Assembly (NCBI RefSeq): GCF_009177095.1 | Contig: NZ_AP021861.1 | Location: 6,740,501 to 6,804,500 of the forward strand | DNA length: 64,000 bases | Direction: 5' to 3' | DNA from: Lacipirellula parvula | GTDB taxonomy: Bacteria > Planctomycetota > Planctomycetia > Pirellulales > Lacipirellulaceae | Shown: positions 17,328-25,585 of the stretch, piece after piece | How positions within the stretch are numbered: position 1 is the first letter of the stretch | Layout: each line of letters begins with the position of its first letter | Program-made: the position numbers and the translations under genes | Notes under the pieces: generated by a model | The model's database searches: none | What the model saw: the letters and a program-made list of their open reading frames with translations, nothing else | Told to the model about the DNA's origin: nothing

Positions 17328-18038
17328 TTACTTCTTCTCCGCTTCCTTGCTGAGATCCTTCAGCTTCACCGACCGGTACTGCACCTTCATATCCGGCCCC
17401 GCGTGCACCTGCAGCGCCAGCAAGCCCTTCGCTTCGGCGTTCTTGGGATCATCGTCGGTGATGTCAGCCGTCACTTCGCCGTTGATCTTGTGGATCAACC
17501 GATTGCCGACCGCCTTCACTTCGATCGTCGTCCACTCAGTAAGATCGATCGGCTTCAGCTCGCCTTGCTTCGGGTCGAGCGGCTGCACATCCTTCTTCTC
17601 GCCCGGCAGCAGCGTCACCTTCTGCCCGCGCTCGGCGGCGATGCCGCGGCCACCCTCGTCGTAGAGCATGCCGGTGTAGTGCGGATCGGCGTGAATGTCG
17701 GCCTGATAGCCGATCACCCCGTACGGCCCGCCGTTTGGCTTCGGCTGAGCGCGATACTGCACGCCCGAGTTGTTATTCCCTTCGAGGCGAAACTCGGCGA
17801 TCACTTCGAAGTCACCCACGTCACCGCCCTCCCAAATGGCGAACGTATTCGCCTTGAGCTTATCCTTTTCCTCCGCCGGCGATTTCCCGGTGAGCAGTCC
17901 GCCCTCGACCGACCAGACCTTTTCATCGCCTTTCCAGCCAGTGAGATCTTTGCCGTTGAAGAGTTCAACGAACTCCTCCTCAGCCTGCAGCGGCGCGGCA
18001 ACGATCAGCAACGACAACGCAATCAATGAACGCAACAT
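17328..18038 (-). CDS. DUF1080 (3-keto-disaccharide hydrolase-type) secreted protein
   Basis: A strong GGGAGG lies before the ATG. The signal peptide is MLRSLIALSLLIVAAPLQAE. Then comes the family opening FVELFNGKDLTGWKGDEKVW. Other motifs are FEVIAEFRLEGNNNSGVQYRAQ, YGVIGYQADIHADPHYTGMLYDEGGRG, EWTTIEVKAVGNRLIHKINGE and a final LQVHAGPDMKVQYRSVKLKDL. The protein has 236 residues, a usual size for one DUF1080 domain. It is expected to act outside the cytoplasm on a glycoside. The SGNH gene upstream on the same strand ends at 18205, with repeats A4 and B7 in the gap. Confidence 0.93.
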   Translation of the reverse strand: MLRSLIALSLLIVAAPLQAEEEFVELFNGKDLTGWKGDEKVWSVEGGLLTGKSPAEEKDKLKANTFAIWEGGDVGDFEVIAEFRLEGNNNSGVQYRAQPKPNGGPYGVIGYQADIHADPHYTGMLYDEGGRGIAAERGQKVTLLPGEKKDVQPLDPKQGELKPIDLTEWTTIEVKAVGNRLIHKINGEVTADITDDDPKNAEAKGLLALQVHAGPDMKVQYRSVKLKDLSKEAEKK

Positions 18039-18075
18039 CGAGAACCTCCCTCGTAAGTTTTGTTGACCCCGTAGC

Positions 18076-18214
18076 CCTAGCCCCGGGCCACCATTAAAAA
18101 CTTGTGGCTCCCTCCCCCTTGAGGGGAGGGCTGGGGAGGGGGTAGGCGCCTGGTACCAGCTTCTATCACCCCTCCCTAACCCTCCCCCTCAAGGGGAGGG
18201 GACCTCATAGTTTA
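18076..18214. repeat. Family A copy A4 next to a short family B fragment
   Basis: A B-type fragment CTAGCCCCGGGCCA is at 18077-18090. The A element is at 18097-18214, from TTGTGGCTCCCTCCCCCTTG to GGGGACCTCATAG. The TGA stop of the SGNH gene (18205-18207 on the minus strand) lies inside the conserved ATGAGGTCC end. Confidence 0.88.
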
Positions 18215-19356
18215 CTTTTTAACGCCTCGCGCAACTGCGGCTCCAACTTATCCGCCAGCATCACAAATCCCACATCCGTCGGATGCACCCCGTCGACCGT
18301 CGCGTCGCCGCCGTCGACCGACCAATCGCTCGCCGCCACGAGCCCAATCTGCTTGTCCCCCGCCGCGACGCGATCGGCATAAATCCCCGCCAACAACTCG
18401 CTTGATCGCATCACCTTCTCGTACGGCGACGCCTTCAGCGGAATCGTCGGATAGATCGGGTTCTGCACGAGCAAGATCGGCGTCTCGGGATGACTCTTGC
18501 GAAAGATCTCGATGAACCCCGGCATCCGCTCGGCAAGCAGCTCCGGCGACAAGTTCGGCAGCGAATCGATTACCAGCACCGCCGGATCGAGCTCCGCGAG
18601 CAGCGTCGCCACCTCCGGCTCGGTCTTGCCGTTGCCCGAGAAGCCGAGGTTCACCACCTCGCGACCGAGCCGCCGCCCGAGAATCGCTGGGTACGCCATC
18701 CCCGGCCGCGACGCACTGCACCCCTGCGTGATCGACGTCCCATAAATCACCACCGGCTTTTCAGCTTGCGGCGGATCGATGAACTTCAGCTTAGCTCCCG
18801 CCGGCACGCCGACCTCGACACTGCTCACGCCGTTGTACAGCGGCAAGTAGAGCCGATAGTGAACCGCTTCGCCGTCGCGACCCCGCGGCGCCGCAACATC
18901 GACTTGGTTGTCCGGATAAGCCGCCGGCTTCCCCGTCTCCAGGTAATGCCACCCCGCGTCATCCTGCACGTAAACGTCGACGCCGCTTACCCCCGTCCCC
19001 GTCATGTGGGCGAACGACAGTTCCGGCGTATTCAGTTTCCACCGCACGGTGAACTTCGCCGCGTTAGTCTCGAAGTCAACGCTCAACCCCGAAGAATCGC
19101 GCGAGAGCGTCCACACTTCGGGCCGCACAATCTTCTCGGCTCGCGCCGGCAGCCGGTCGAACGGCGCCTTCACGTCGCTCCACGCCTGCCCGCCGACGTT
19201 CGCCGTCGCCACGTTGTGCCAAGTCATTTCCGGCGCCTTTGCCGCGGTCTCTTCCGCAACCGCGGCACTCGCTGGCATAAGCGCAAGCGACAGCATCAAC
19301 GCCGTCGCCAACGAATGCACTGCCAACCACGATCTGCTCTCTGCTCGCTTCACCAT
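18205..19356 (-). CDS. SGNH/GDSL-type esterase with N-terminal GxDLY-like domain
   Basis: This 383-residue secreted protein has a signal peptide over about residues 1-35. Residues of about 45-195 form the beta-sandwich of the GxDLY type (LSFAHMTGTGVSGVDVYVQD). The SGNH catalytic domain follows. Block I is VVIYGTSITQGCSASRPG, with the Ser in TSIT. Then come VNLGFSGNGKTEPEVA (Gly and Asn blocks) and VLVIDSLPNLSP. The catalytic Asp-His pair is in TVDGVHPTDVGF. It is probably a carbohydrate or acyl esterase acting outside the cytoplasm. It starts 3 bases after the stop of the upstream DUF1080 gene (19360), so they form an operon. Its stop codon lies within repeat A4. Confidence 0.9.
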   Translation of the reverse strand: MVKRAESRSWLAVHSLATALMLSLALMPASAAVAEETAAKAPEMTWHNVATANVGGQAWSDVKAPFDRLPARAEKIVRPEVWTLSRDSSGLSVDFETNAAKFTVRWKLNTPELSFAHMTGTGVSGVDVYVQDDAGWHYLETGKPAAYPDNQVDVAAPRGRDGEAVHYRLYLPLYNGVSSVEVGVPAGAKLKFIDPPQAEKPVVIYGTSITQGCSASRPGMAYPAILGRRLGREVVNLGFSGNGKTEPEVATLLAELDPAVLVIDSLPNLSPELLAERMPGFIEIFRKSHPETPILLVQNPIYPTIPLKASPYEKVMRSSELLAGIYADRVAAGDKQIGLVAASDWSVDGGDATVDGVHPTDVGFVMLADKLEPQLREALKSKL

Positions 19357-19359
19357 CGC

Positions 19360-20085
19360 TTACGGCAACTCCCGAATTCGAATGTTCTTGAACTCCACCG
19401 GCGCCCCTTCCGATTCAAGGCACAAGTAACCCGTCCGCGGATCAGCGTCGCTGCCGCCCGACACTTCCTCGCCATTCACCCACAGGCGAATCTCGCCATT
19501 GATCGCCCGCACATAGTAATGATTCCACTCGCCGACGCCGCGACTCAGCTCCTTCTTCGGAAAGCTGCGACTCCCATCCGCAGAGAGCGGCGGAAACGGT
19601 TTTAATTTTGCCTTGCCCACCGGAAACACGTCGCCGTGGCAGGTGAACCAGTCGGCCTTATTGCCGTTCTGCTTTTCGTAGTTCACCGCGTAGCCGAGAT
19701 CGAGCACCTGCACCTCGATCCCGCCCGGCGGCAACATCCCCGCCGGCAAGTCTTTCAGCGCCTCATCGCTCGTCCAGACGAACATCCCCGAGTTGCCGCC
19801 GTCCTGCAGATGCTTCCACTCGGCGACGAGCTCGAAGTTCGTAAACTTCTGCTTCGACCGAATGACGCCCACCGGCTTGCCCGTACAATGAGCGACGCCA
19901 TCCTTCCACGTCCACGTGTCGTCATCGCAATTGACGTTCGTGAAGTCATCCTCGCCGAGCGTGCGGAACCCCTCGGCCGAGCCATCAATAAGCGCCGATT
20001 TCACCGGCTCCGCAGCGAGAGCAAATGGAGACGACAGGGAAAGCGCCACGAACAAATGCGCCGAAAGCTGAATCGTGCGAAGCAT
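19360..20085 (-). CDS. DUF1080 (3-keto-disaccharide hydrolase-type) secreted protein
   Basis: I place the start at MLRTIQLSAHLFVALSLSSP, which gives a proper signal peptide. An ATG at 20118 would add eleven residues before it, and neither start has a clear ribosome site. The domain shows WTWKDGVAHCTGKPVGVIRS, FELVAEWKHLQDGGNSGMFVW, GIEVQVLDLGYAVNYEK, GEWNHYYVRAINGEIRLWVNG and a final PVEFKNIRIREL. This is the DUF1080 pattern in a variant form lacking the FNGKDL opening (here DGSAEGFRTLGEDDF). It is the promoter-proximal gene of a pair with the SGNH esterase. Confidence 0.9.
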   Translation of the reverse strand: MLRTIQLSAHLFVALSLSSPFALAAEPVKSALIDGSAEGFRTLGEDDFTNVNCDDDTWTWKDGVAHCTGKPVGVIRSKQKFTNFELVAEWKHLQDGGNSGMFVWTSDEALKDLPAGMLPPGGIEVQVLDLGYAVNYEKQNGNKADWFTCHGDVFPVGKAKLKPFPPLSADGSRSFPKKELSRGVGEWNHYYVRAINGEIRLWVNGEEVSGGSDADPRTGYLCLESEGAPVEFKNIRIRELP

Positions 20086-20298
20086 GGCGGCAGGGGATCC
20101 GTCGGGGTGAAGTGACATCAAGGCGCCGAACAGCGAGGCCCATTATCACACGCCGCGCAGGAGAAAACGAGGCGCCTACGCCCCTCACTTCACGCCACGC
20201 GCGACAGCAAGGCCCCCGTAGGATGCGGTCTTCGCACCCACCTTCGCGGCATGGGCCCCAACGCCGCCAACGTTGCCAACGTTACCGTCCACGCCACA

Positions 20299-20400
20299 CG
20301 AACGCCAACGGCGTTCCATCATCCAGCCCAGGGTTGATTGCAACGCAATCTACCCTGGGTATTCGCACGCCCTCCCACCCACAACCCTGAAAGGGTTGCA
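20299..20400. repeat. Family D repeat, copy D1
   Basis: It runs from CGAACGCCAACGGCGTTCCA to AACCCTGAAAGGGTTGCA. Inside are hairpins CCCAGGG/CCCTGGG and AACCCT/AGGGTT. A second copy at 21994 is nearly identical. It lies 16 bases after the stop of the minus-strand esterase gene. Confidence 0.8.
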
Positions 20401-20415
20401 GATCGAGCGCCCCGC

Positions 20416-21570
20416 TTACTGCTCCCCATCCGCCTTCGCCACGGCCACCGCAATGAGCGCCGCCAACCGCCCCTGCCCTTCGAGCGTCGGATGCACGCCG
20501 TCGGCCGCCAACTGCGTGGCCCCCTGCCCCGCCCGGAACAACGGCGCCAGCGCCGCCGTCTCGACCACATGCACCCGCTCGTCGCCCGCCGCGCGCCGCT
20601 CGGCGACCGCATCGCGAATCTCCTGATCATGCACGCCCAACGGCGGGATCACGCAAAAAATCTGCGACGTCGGACACGCCGCACGCACGTCGCGCAACCA
20701 CGCGGCATACGTCTCGGCAATGTTCTTCTCGAAATCGTTCGTCCCCATCGCGCAGAAAACATAGTCGGGCTGCGGATCGAGCCGTCCCCCCGTCAGCCGA
20801 CTCGCCTCGCTATCGAACCGACTCCACGTCTCCGGCAGCGGCGGCAACTCCAACCCGCGCACCATCCCCTGCCCGCCCGAACCGAGCTGCCCATACTCGC
20901 AATCGAGCGCCGTCGCCACGAGCGGAAACCACGCGGTCCGCGCACTATTCACTCCCAGCGATTGCCACGAAGTGAACAGCCCGTCGACGCCGACTCCCTC
21001 GGTAATCGAATCGCCAAACCCAATCGCCCGCTTCGGCCGCGCCGCCGTCGGCAGCAATTCGCCGCCGCGATCAAGCTCCAACCCCGCGATCCGCAGCCGC
21101 GTCTTCGGCGACGTCCATCGCTGAGCAGTGAGATCGGCCGCGCGAAACACGACCTCGACGCGATGCGGCCGACTCGCATCGAGCCCCTCCGCCAACGGCA
21201 ACACGTAGCGTGCATCATGCTTCGTGAGCGGCACAATCTTGAACGGCTGCTCGTCAACGGAGTACTCGATCACCGGCATCGAATCGGCCGGACACCCCGC
21301 GTTGCCGCTCCCGTCGACGACCAAGCCAATCGTCGTAGTCTTGCCAACCGTCGCCCGCAAGTAAGCCCCCGGCATCGCCGCCTCGATCACCGGCGCCGCG
21401 TCCGTGCCGGAGAGCGTCTTCCAAACATAAGGCGAGCGCACGATCTCCGCACTGAGCGGCGACGCCGTCGTGTGGGCCTTCGCCTCCTGACCTGCCGCCC
21501 GATTCGTCTGCATCAAAACGACCGCCGCAACGCACGCCAACACGACATGCGCAATCATCCGCTGAGTCAT
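20416..21570 (-). CDS. SGNH/GDSL-type esterase, CE2-like
   Basis: The 384-residue protein has a signal peptide (MTQRMIAHVVLACVAAVVLM). A beta-sandwich N-terminal domain extends to about residue 185 (YLRATVGKTTTIGLVVDGSG). The SGNH domain carries Ser in AIGFGDSITEGVGV, Gly in GSGGQGM, Asn in FCAMGTNDFEKN, and Asp/His in AADGVHPTLEGQ. The two-domain layout resembles carbohydrate esterase family 2 deacetylases. It probably removes acetyl groups from polysaccharides outside the cytoplasm (inference). The ATG at 21570 follows CAGGTG. It belongs by content and strand to the DUF1080/SGNH group at 17.3-20.1 kb. Confidence 0.9.
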   Translation of the reverse strand: MTQRMIAHVVLACVAAVVLMQTNRAAGQEAKAHTTASPLSAEIVRSPYVWKTLSGTDAAPVIEAAMPGAYLRATVGKTTTIGLVVDGSGNAGCPADSMPVIEYSVDEQPFKIVPLTKHDARYVLPLAEGLDASRPHRVEVVFRAADLTAQRWTSPKTRLRIAGLELDRGGELLPTAARPKRAIGFGDSITEGVGVDGLFTSWQSLGVNSARTAWFPLVATALDCEYGQLGSGGQGMVRGLELPPLPETWSRFDSEASRLTGGRLDPQPDYVFCAMGTNDFEKNIAETYAAWLRDVRAACPTSQIFCVIPPLGVHDQEIRDAVAERRAAGDERVHVVETAALAPLFRAGQGATQLAADGVHPTLEGQGRLAALIAVAVAKADGEQ

Positions 21571-21744
21571 CAAGCACCTGTGAGTTAGCCGCCAACGCAG
21601 CGGCCAACGCCTGAAGCGGAACCGCCGAGCCGAAAAGAATTCAGAAAAGCCGCGCGAACGCGCTCAGCCTGCGATTATCGACGCCAGCCCAACCGATTGC
21701 AACACGCGCTGCCCTCAAGCTTCTCCAGCTGCTAAGATGTAGCC

Positions 21745-21900
21745 ATGAAAGTTTGGTTGTTTGCAATCAGCGCGATGGCGATCGTCGTTCTCTTCTATTG
21801 GAACTCAGCCCTCGGCCTCGCCGCGGTAGGCGGAGTCGTCGCTTACCGTTACAACTTCTGGCGAATGCTGGATAACCTCTGGCACAGCTTCGACGACTAA
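21745..21900 (+). CDS. Possible 51-residue membrane protein
   Basis: ATG at 21745 opens MKVWLFAISAMAIVVLFYWN, one strong membrane helix. A second hydrophobic stretch ALGLAAVGGVVAYRY follows, and the protein ends DNLWHSFDD before TAA. There is no clear ribosome site. Codon choice and helix pattern look genuine, but no family was recognised. Confidence 0.4.
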   Translation: MKVWLFAISAMAIVVLFYWNSALGLAAVGGVVAYRYNFWRMLDNLWHSFDD

Positions 21901-21993
21901 TCGCTCGCGGCGCCACGGAACACATCGCCGCCCGGCCCAAGCGCTAACGAGCGCAGCCGACCCGCTCCTCCGAACGCCGACAGCTCACCCGCT

Positions 21994-22096
21994 CGAACGC
22001 CAACGGCGTTCCATCATCCAGCCCAGGGTTGATTGCATCGCAATCTACTCTGGGTCAACGTCCGCCCATTGCCCCCGCAACCCTGAAGGGGTTGCA
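21994..22096. repeat. Family D repeat, copy D2
   Basis: It begins CGAACGCCAACGGCGTTCCA and ends CAACCCTGAAGGGGTTGCA, closely matching D1 at 20299. The rest of the gap from 22097 to 22457 shows no gene or repeat that I recognise. Confidence 0.8.
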
Positions 22097-22457
22097 TCCC
22101 GCTGCGTCAGTCCAACCAAACTCACGCGCCCGGCGCAAACATCCGCAGATCCTCAAACGGCATCACTGCAAACACCACGGTGAGCCGCAAGAACGAGGTC
22201 GCCACGGGAACAAAACGTGAAGCGGCGAGAAGACACACCCGTGGGGTCAGCGACCATTAGTCGCATTAAGCCCTGACGTTGAATACGGCCTACGGGGCCA
22301 GCAACAAGATCGAACGCCAATGGTCAAACCGAGGCAACACCACTCGCTGGCGATTCTAGCGACAACAATTGTCGCGAGAGCGATGAATCAAACAAGAGAA
22401 GCAATCGCTCAAACAACGGGCTGTTCAGATTGAACAACACTCGGAAATCCGAACCAT

Positions 22458-22646
22458 CTAATCTGATATAGCAGGCTTCGACGCTGCTTCAGCCTTCTCC
22501 CGACTATCATTTCCAATGACCGGCATGCGGCTGGAAGAATTTGTAGATTTCGTACTGTTGACCAGCACGTTCTGCTTCCATTCAGGCCAAGCACCGACGA
22601 TCGCGCTTGCTTTAGCAAGTTCTTCTCGAATGCACTGGTCGCTCAT
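22458..22646 (-). CDS. Small protein overlapping the DCD-type deaminase gene
   Basis: The start ATG overlaps the TGA stop of the deaminase gene as ATGA, a hallmark of translational coupling. The 62-residue product starts MSDQCIREELAKASAIVGAW and contains AWPEWKQNVLV, then a Ser/Asn-rich tail. It has no Cys pair or membrane segment. I recognise the ASxIVxxWPxWK pattern only as a type of small conserved hypothetical. It may be a partner or regulator of the deaminase (inference). Confidence 0.7.
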   Translation of the reverse strand: MSDQCIREELAKASAIVGAWPEWKQNVLVNSTKSTNSSSRMPVIGNDSREKAEAASKPAISD

Positions 22647-24172
22647 TTTTTCACCACGTTTGAGTTTAGGCACTCCTGAAAAAGCTTGCAGGCTTGCAGC
22701 TCAAGGTCCAGATACGAACATGGCTTCATTTGTATTCGAAGTCGGGCGTTTTGGATACTCCACTGCATTCTTTCGCCTGTTTTTTCGTCTTTCCGCTTGA
22801 TTTGATAGCTCGAGCCGAGATGGCAGGAGAACAGGTCAAAGAACCGACGAGGCCCAATGCCTTCAAATGGCTCGAACTGGACTCTCCGATCGCCTGGCGC
22901 AGGCGCGGACGTAGTCAGCGATATCGAATCGTCATGAAACTCCAATGCCTTACTCTTAGGGTAGGGCTCGATGTAAACAACCCTCCTAATCCCTGCGGCA
23001 ATGATATGTTTCGCGCAGTTGTGGCAGGGAAACGTTGTGCAGTAGAGGGTTGCACCTACCGTTGACCATTGGTTACGCGCACAAGCCGCAAGCGCTTCCA
23101 TTTCCGCATGCACAACGCGACCGTACTCTGTCAGATCGCCGATCCGGCTCTTCTGAAGTACTTCGCGGAGCTTAGCTTCGTCGATTCCACACTGCCTACC
23201 CTGCTGTGTAATTTCATCGATTATCCGAGTCTGTTCTATCTTATTTGAATCGGCCCCTCGCATGTAATCTCTGCCTTTGGCACAATCCTCCACAGATACG
23301 CTCTGACTGTCTCTCATTGGCCAGTAGAGACCTCCGCCTGACTTCGGACATTCGTTTGCTCCGGCTGATAGCACCTCACGATCTCGCGTAACAACTGCTC
23401 CAACCTGACGCGACAAATCCGCGGATCTCAAAGCTGCTGCAAATGCCAAAAACATCGCATACTCATCGAAAACTGGCGTTAGGAACGGATTGCCAAACCA
23501 TATCTCTACCATCCGCTGAACATCCGCACGCAATCGCTCGCTGTTATCAGTAATACGCAGAAAGAAATCGGCCAAGTAAAAAGTGCGGTTCACCCTCTGT
23601 CCATGAGGAACCCTAAGCTCCTCCCCATCTCGGCGAACCAACTCCCTCGCCTCCTCTTCGCTCATCCCGAGGTTGACTCGCAAATGCTTGAGCCTCCGAT
23701 CCTCCTCAGCATGCACACCAACAAGAATAAAACCGGAAGGATACATCATTCGAAGCATGTCGACCTCTTCGGGCCGCTTTAGCGATCTCACTATGTAGGC
23801 AGTTTTTGGACGAGGCACTGACTGCCCATTTTCGTTCTTCTCACGATGCGCATAGATAACCGACGCCACCCCTAATGCCAGTACCGAATTATCCTTCGCA
23901 TTCTCTCTCGCTTTATTCCCAGCCGTCATAAGACAGCCAATTCTCTGGTAACTGCTTTCGTGCGAAGGCAAATCAGGACTGAGAAGTGGAATGACATCCG
24001 TAGAGATCCGAATGCCGCTAACGTTGTAGCCAGCGAGCTTAAGACGCTCTTCTAAAAGCGTCGCCACCTTGTCCATCTCAGTACCTACAGCCCCTACTAG
24101 GCCGATAACCAGCTCAGAGTCAAGTTCGTGATTCAGTTCAACTGGCACAACAAGCCCACCTACTTTGGACAT
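22643..24172 (-). CDS. Two-domain deoxycytidylate deaminase, antiphage DCD (AvcD/DcdV-like)
   Basis: The 509-residue protein has an N-terminal P-loop-like domain: a Gly-rich loop GLVGAVGTEMDK at 24-35, with no canonical GK(S/T). It continues to about 230 with RPKTAYIVRSLKRPEEVDML and GFILVGVHAEEDRR. Residues of about 235-460 form the cytidine/deoxycytidylate deaminase domain. The zinc site is complete: HAE at 355-357 and PCHNC at 382-386. This layout matches antiphage deaminases that destroy dCTP/dCMP during infection, and differs from short housekeeping dCMP deaminases (about 150 residues). Base composition is visibly more AT-rich than neighbouring genes, which suggests horizontal gain. No Shine-Dalgarno precedes the ATG. 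A GACAA-TG-TTGTC inverted repeat lies 9-20 bases upstream. Confidence 0.88.
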   Translation of the reverse strand: MSKVGGLVVPVELNHELDSELVIGLVGAVGTEMDKVATLLEERLKLAGYNVSGIRISTDVIPLLSPDLPSHESSYQRIGCLMTAGNKARENAKDNSVLALGVASVIYAHREKNENGQSVPRPKTAYIVRSLKRPEEVDMLRMMYPSGFILVGVHAEEDRRLKHLRVNLGMSEEEARELVRRDGEELRVPHGQRVNRTFYLADFFLRITDNSERLRADVQRMVEIWFGNPFLTPVFDEYAMFLAFAAALRSADLSRQVGAVVTRDREVLSAGANECPKSGGGLYWPMRDSQSVSVEDCAKGRDYMRGADSNKIEQTRIIDEITQQGRQCGIDEAKLREVLQKSRIGDLTEYGRVVHAEMEALAACARNQWSTVGATLYCTTFPCHNCAKHIIAAGIRRVVYIEPYPKSKALEFHDDSISLTTSAPAPGDRRVQFEPFEGIGPRRFFDLFSCHLGSSYQIKRKDEKTGERMQWSIQNARLRIQMKPCSYLDLELQACKLFQECLNSNVVKK

Positions 24173-24180
24173 TAGTTACA

Positions 24181-24192
24181 GACAATGTTGTC
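24181..24192. promoter_or_regulatory. Short inverted repeat before deaminase start (possible operator)
   Basis: GACAA-TG-TTGTC lies 9-20 bases upstream of the ATG at 24172. A TTGACT box (complement of 24219-24224) lies further upstream, but no convincing -10 accompanies it. Confidence 0.3.
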
Positions 24193-24301
24193 ATCAGTTT
24201 TGGTAACGACACACCCTAAGTCAACCCAAAACATAGCCAATAGCAACGTTGCGTTTATACAATCACATACGACTCGGCACCCCGAAACCTTACGCACCTA
24301 A

Positions 24302-24600
24302 GGGTGGCCGAAAATCGGTAGCTGCCATCGCCCGCCGACTCTGCTAGGTTGCATGGATCGCCGAGGCATAGCTGCGCTCCGGCGGTTCTTTGACAACGCA
24401 ACCTCTCGCTAGCGCCCGGCCGCGAACCGATGGCGCTCGCCAGGGCGTCGCCCTTCCCCTGCCACTGACCTCGCACGCTGCGGTGTCGCCCATTTGTCGC
24501 CGCCATCGCCCCATCTGTCGCGTCAATTGCATCCCGAACTCCTCGCCATGCAATCACTTACGAATTGTGTCGCCAAAAACGCGAAATGCGACACAATTCG
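24302..24600. repeat. Family F region, copy F1, with TGTCGC motifs and strong hairpin
   Basis: GGGTGGCCGAAAATCGGT at 24302-24319 is identical to 56121-56138, and in both a GCTAGG follows at the same distance (41 bases from the first base). Downstream are TGTCGC words at 24484, 24495, 24516 and 24568. A perfect inverted repeat joins 24561-24573 (CGAATTGTGTCGC) to 24588-24600. Function unknown. Confidence 0.65.
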
Positions 24601-24695
24601 AAACGACAGAATTCAACGCCACACAACGCCCCTCCTCCCAGCGAGCCGCGGCGTTCATCGCCGCGGTCTTCTCGCATCGCTCTCGCCGAACCACC

Positions 24696-24790
24696 CCTAG
24701 CCCCGGGCTCCGCCCGGGGGTCGGTTTCCATTCCAATACGCATGCCCGCGCGTCACGCAACGTCACCCCCGGGCGGAGCCCGGGGCTAGA
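24696..24790. repeat. Family B palindromic repeat, copy B3 (full)
   Basis: It runs from CTAGCCCCGGGCTCCGCCCG to GGGCGGAGCCCGGGGCTAG. Unlike the other copies it is not next to a stop codon. Confidence 0.88.
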
Positions 24791-24816
24791 ACACGACGCA
24801 GAGCGTCGAACATGGC

Positions 24817-24839
24817 GTTCCCACGCGGAGCGTGGGAAC
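24817..24839. repeat. Perfect hairpin GTTCCCACGC/GCGTGGGAAC
   Basis: Ten-base arms with a three-base GGA loop, in the leader of the YciF-like gene. At 24869-24899 a short CCCCGAA tandem repeat follows (GAACCCCGAACCCCGAACCC), related to ones at 38847 and 56736. Confidence 0.7.
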
Positions 24840-24983
24840 GAGCACACGCTACTCCTGCCCTCTCCCTCCTGAACCCCGAACCCCGAACCCCAAACCCTCC
24901 CGCCTCCCCTTGGCACACAGTTCGCATTACTCCCCACAGACGCCAACATCATCACCGTCACGTCTCATTCAGGAGTTGCGAAA

Positions 24984-25478
24984 ATGTCCCTCGATTCGCT
25001 CGAAGACGCCTTCTACGACGAGCTCTGCGACGTCTATCACGCCGAGAAGCAACTGGTTCGTGCGCTGCCAAAGATGGTCAAGCAGGCCGCCAACAAATCA
25101 CTCGCCGCCGCCTTCACAGCCCACCTCGCCGAAACTGAAAAGCACGTCACACGCTGCGAGCAGGCGTTCGCCGATACCGGCAAAGTTCCGAAGGCGAAGA
25201 AGTGCGAAGCGATGGCCGGCCTCCTCGAAGAAGCCAAGTCGATGATGGAAGAAGAGGCCGAGCCCGAAGTGATGGACGCCGTCCTCATCGGCCTTGCGCA
25301 AAAGGTCGAACATTACGAAATCTCGACCTACGGCACGCTCTGCACGTGGGCCGACGTGCTCGGTTACAAGACGGCTAAGAAAGCGCTCGGCGCCAATCTC
25401 GACGACGAAGAAAAGTGCGACAAGAAGCTGACGACGATCAGCAAGAAGCTCAACAAACTCGCGCCGGCCGAAAGCTGA
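24984..25478 (+). CDS. YciF/DUF892 ferritin-like protein
   Basis: CAGGAG precedes the ATG at good spacing. The 164-residue protein has the DUF892 opening LEDAFYDELCDVYHAEKQLVRALPKMVKQA, with iron-ligand-type Glu and His residues in four helices (ELCDVYHAEK, LAETEKHVTRCEQ, VEHYEISTYGTL). Members form ferritin-like four-helix bundles linked to stress response. A Lys-rich C-terminus ends KKLNKLAPAES. It appears to be a single-gene transcript with a candidate terminator behind it. Confidence 0.93.
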   Translation: MSLDSLEDAFYDELCDVYHAEKQLVRALPKMVKQAANKSLAAAFTAHLAETEKHVTRCEQAFADTGKVPKAKKCEAMAGLLEEAKSMMEEEAEPEVMDAVLIGLAQKVEHYEISTYGTLCTWADVLGYKTAKKALGANLDDEEKCDKKLTTISKKLNKLAPAES

Positions 25479-25484
25479 CGCGCA

Positions 25485-25560
25485 GCGAGCGAACGCTCGC
25501 AAGTCGATAGGGGCGAGATCGCCGGCTCGTCGGGTTGGATTCTGGCGGGCCGGCGTTTTT
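25485..25560 (+). terminator. Hairpins and T-tract after YciF-like gene
   Basis: GCGAGCG-AA-CGCTCGC is a perfect hairpin at 25485-25500. A second weak stem GCCGGC/GCCGGC (25521-25554) precedes GTTTTT. The second is the better terminator candidate because of its T-run. Confidence 0.5.
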
Positions 25561-25585
25561 GCGCACTGCGCGAACCTTCGAAATA

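Noticed and set aside
18490-19605. 371-codon plus-strand frame
   Set aside because: It spans the ends of two supported minus-strand genes and is Arg/His/Pro-rich with no motif.
22360-24600. Prophage or integrative element around the deaminase gene
   Set aside because: Lower GC suggests transfer, but no integrase, att repeats or tRNA gene was seen.
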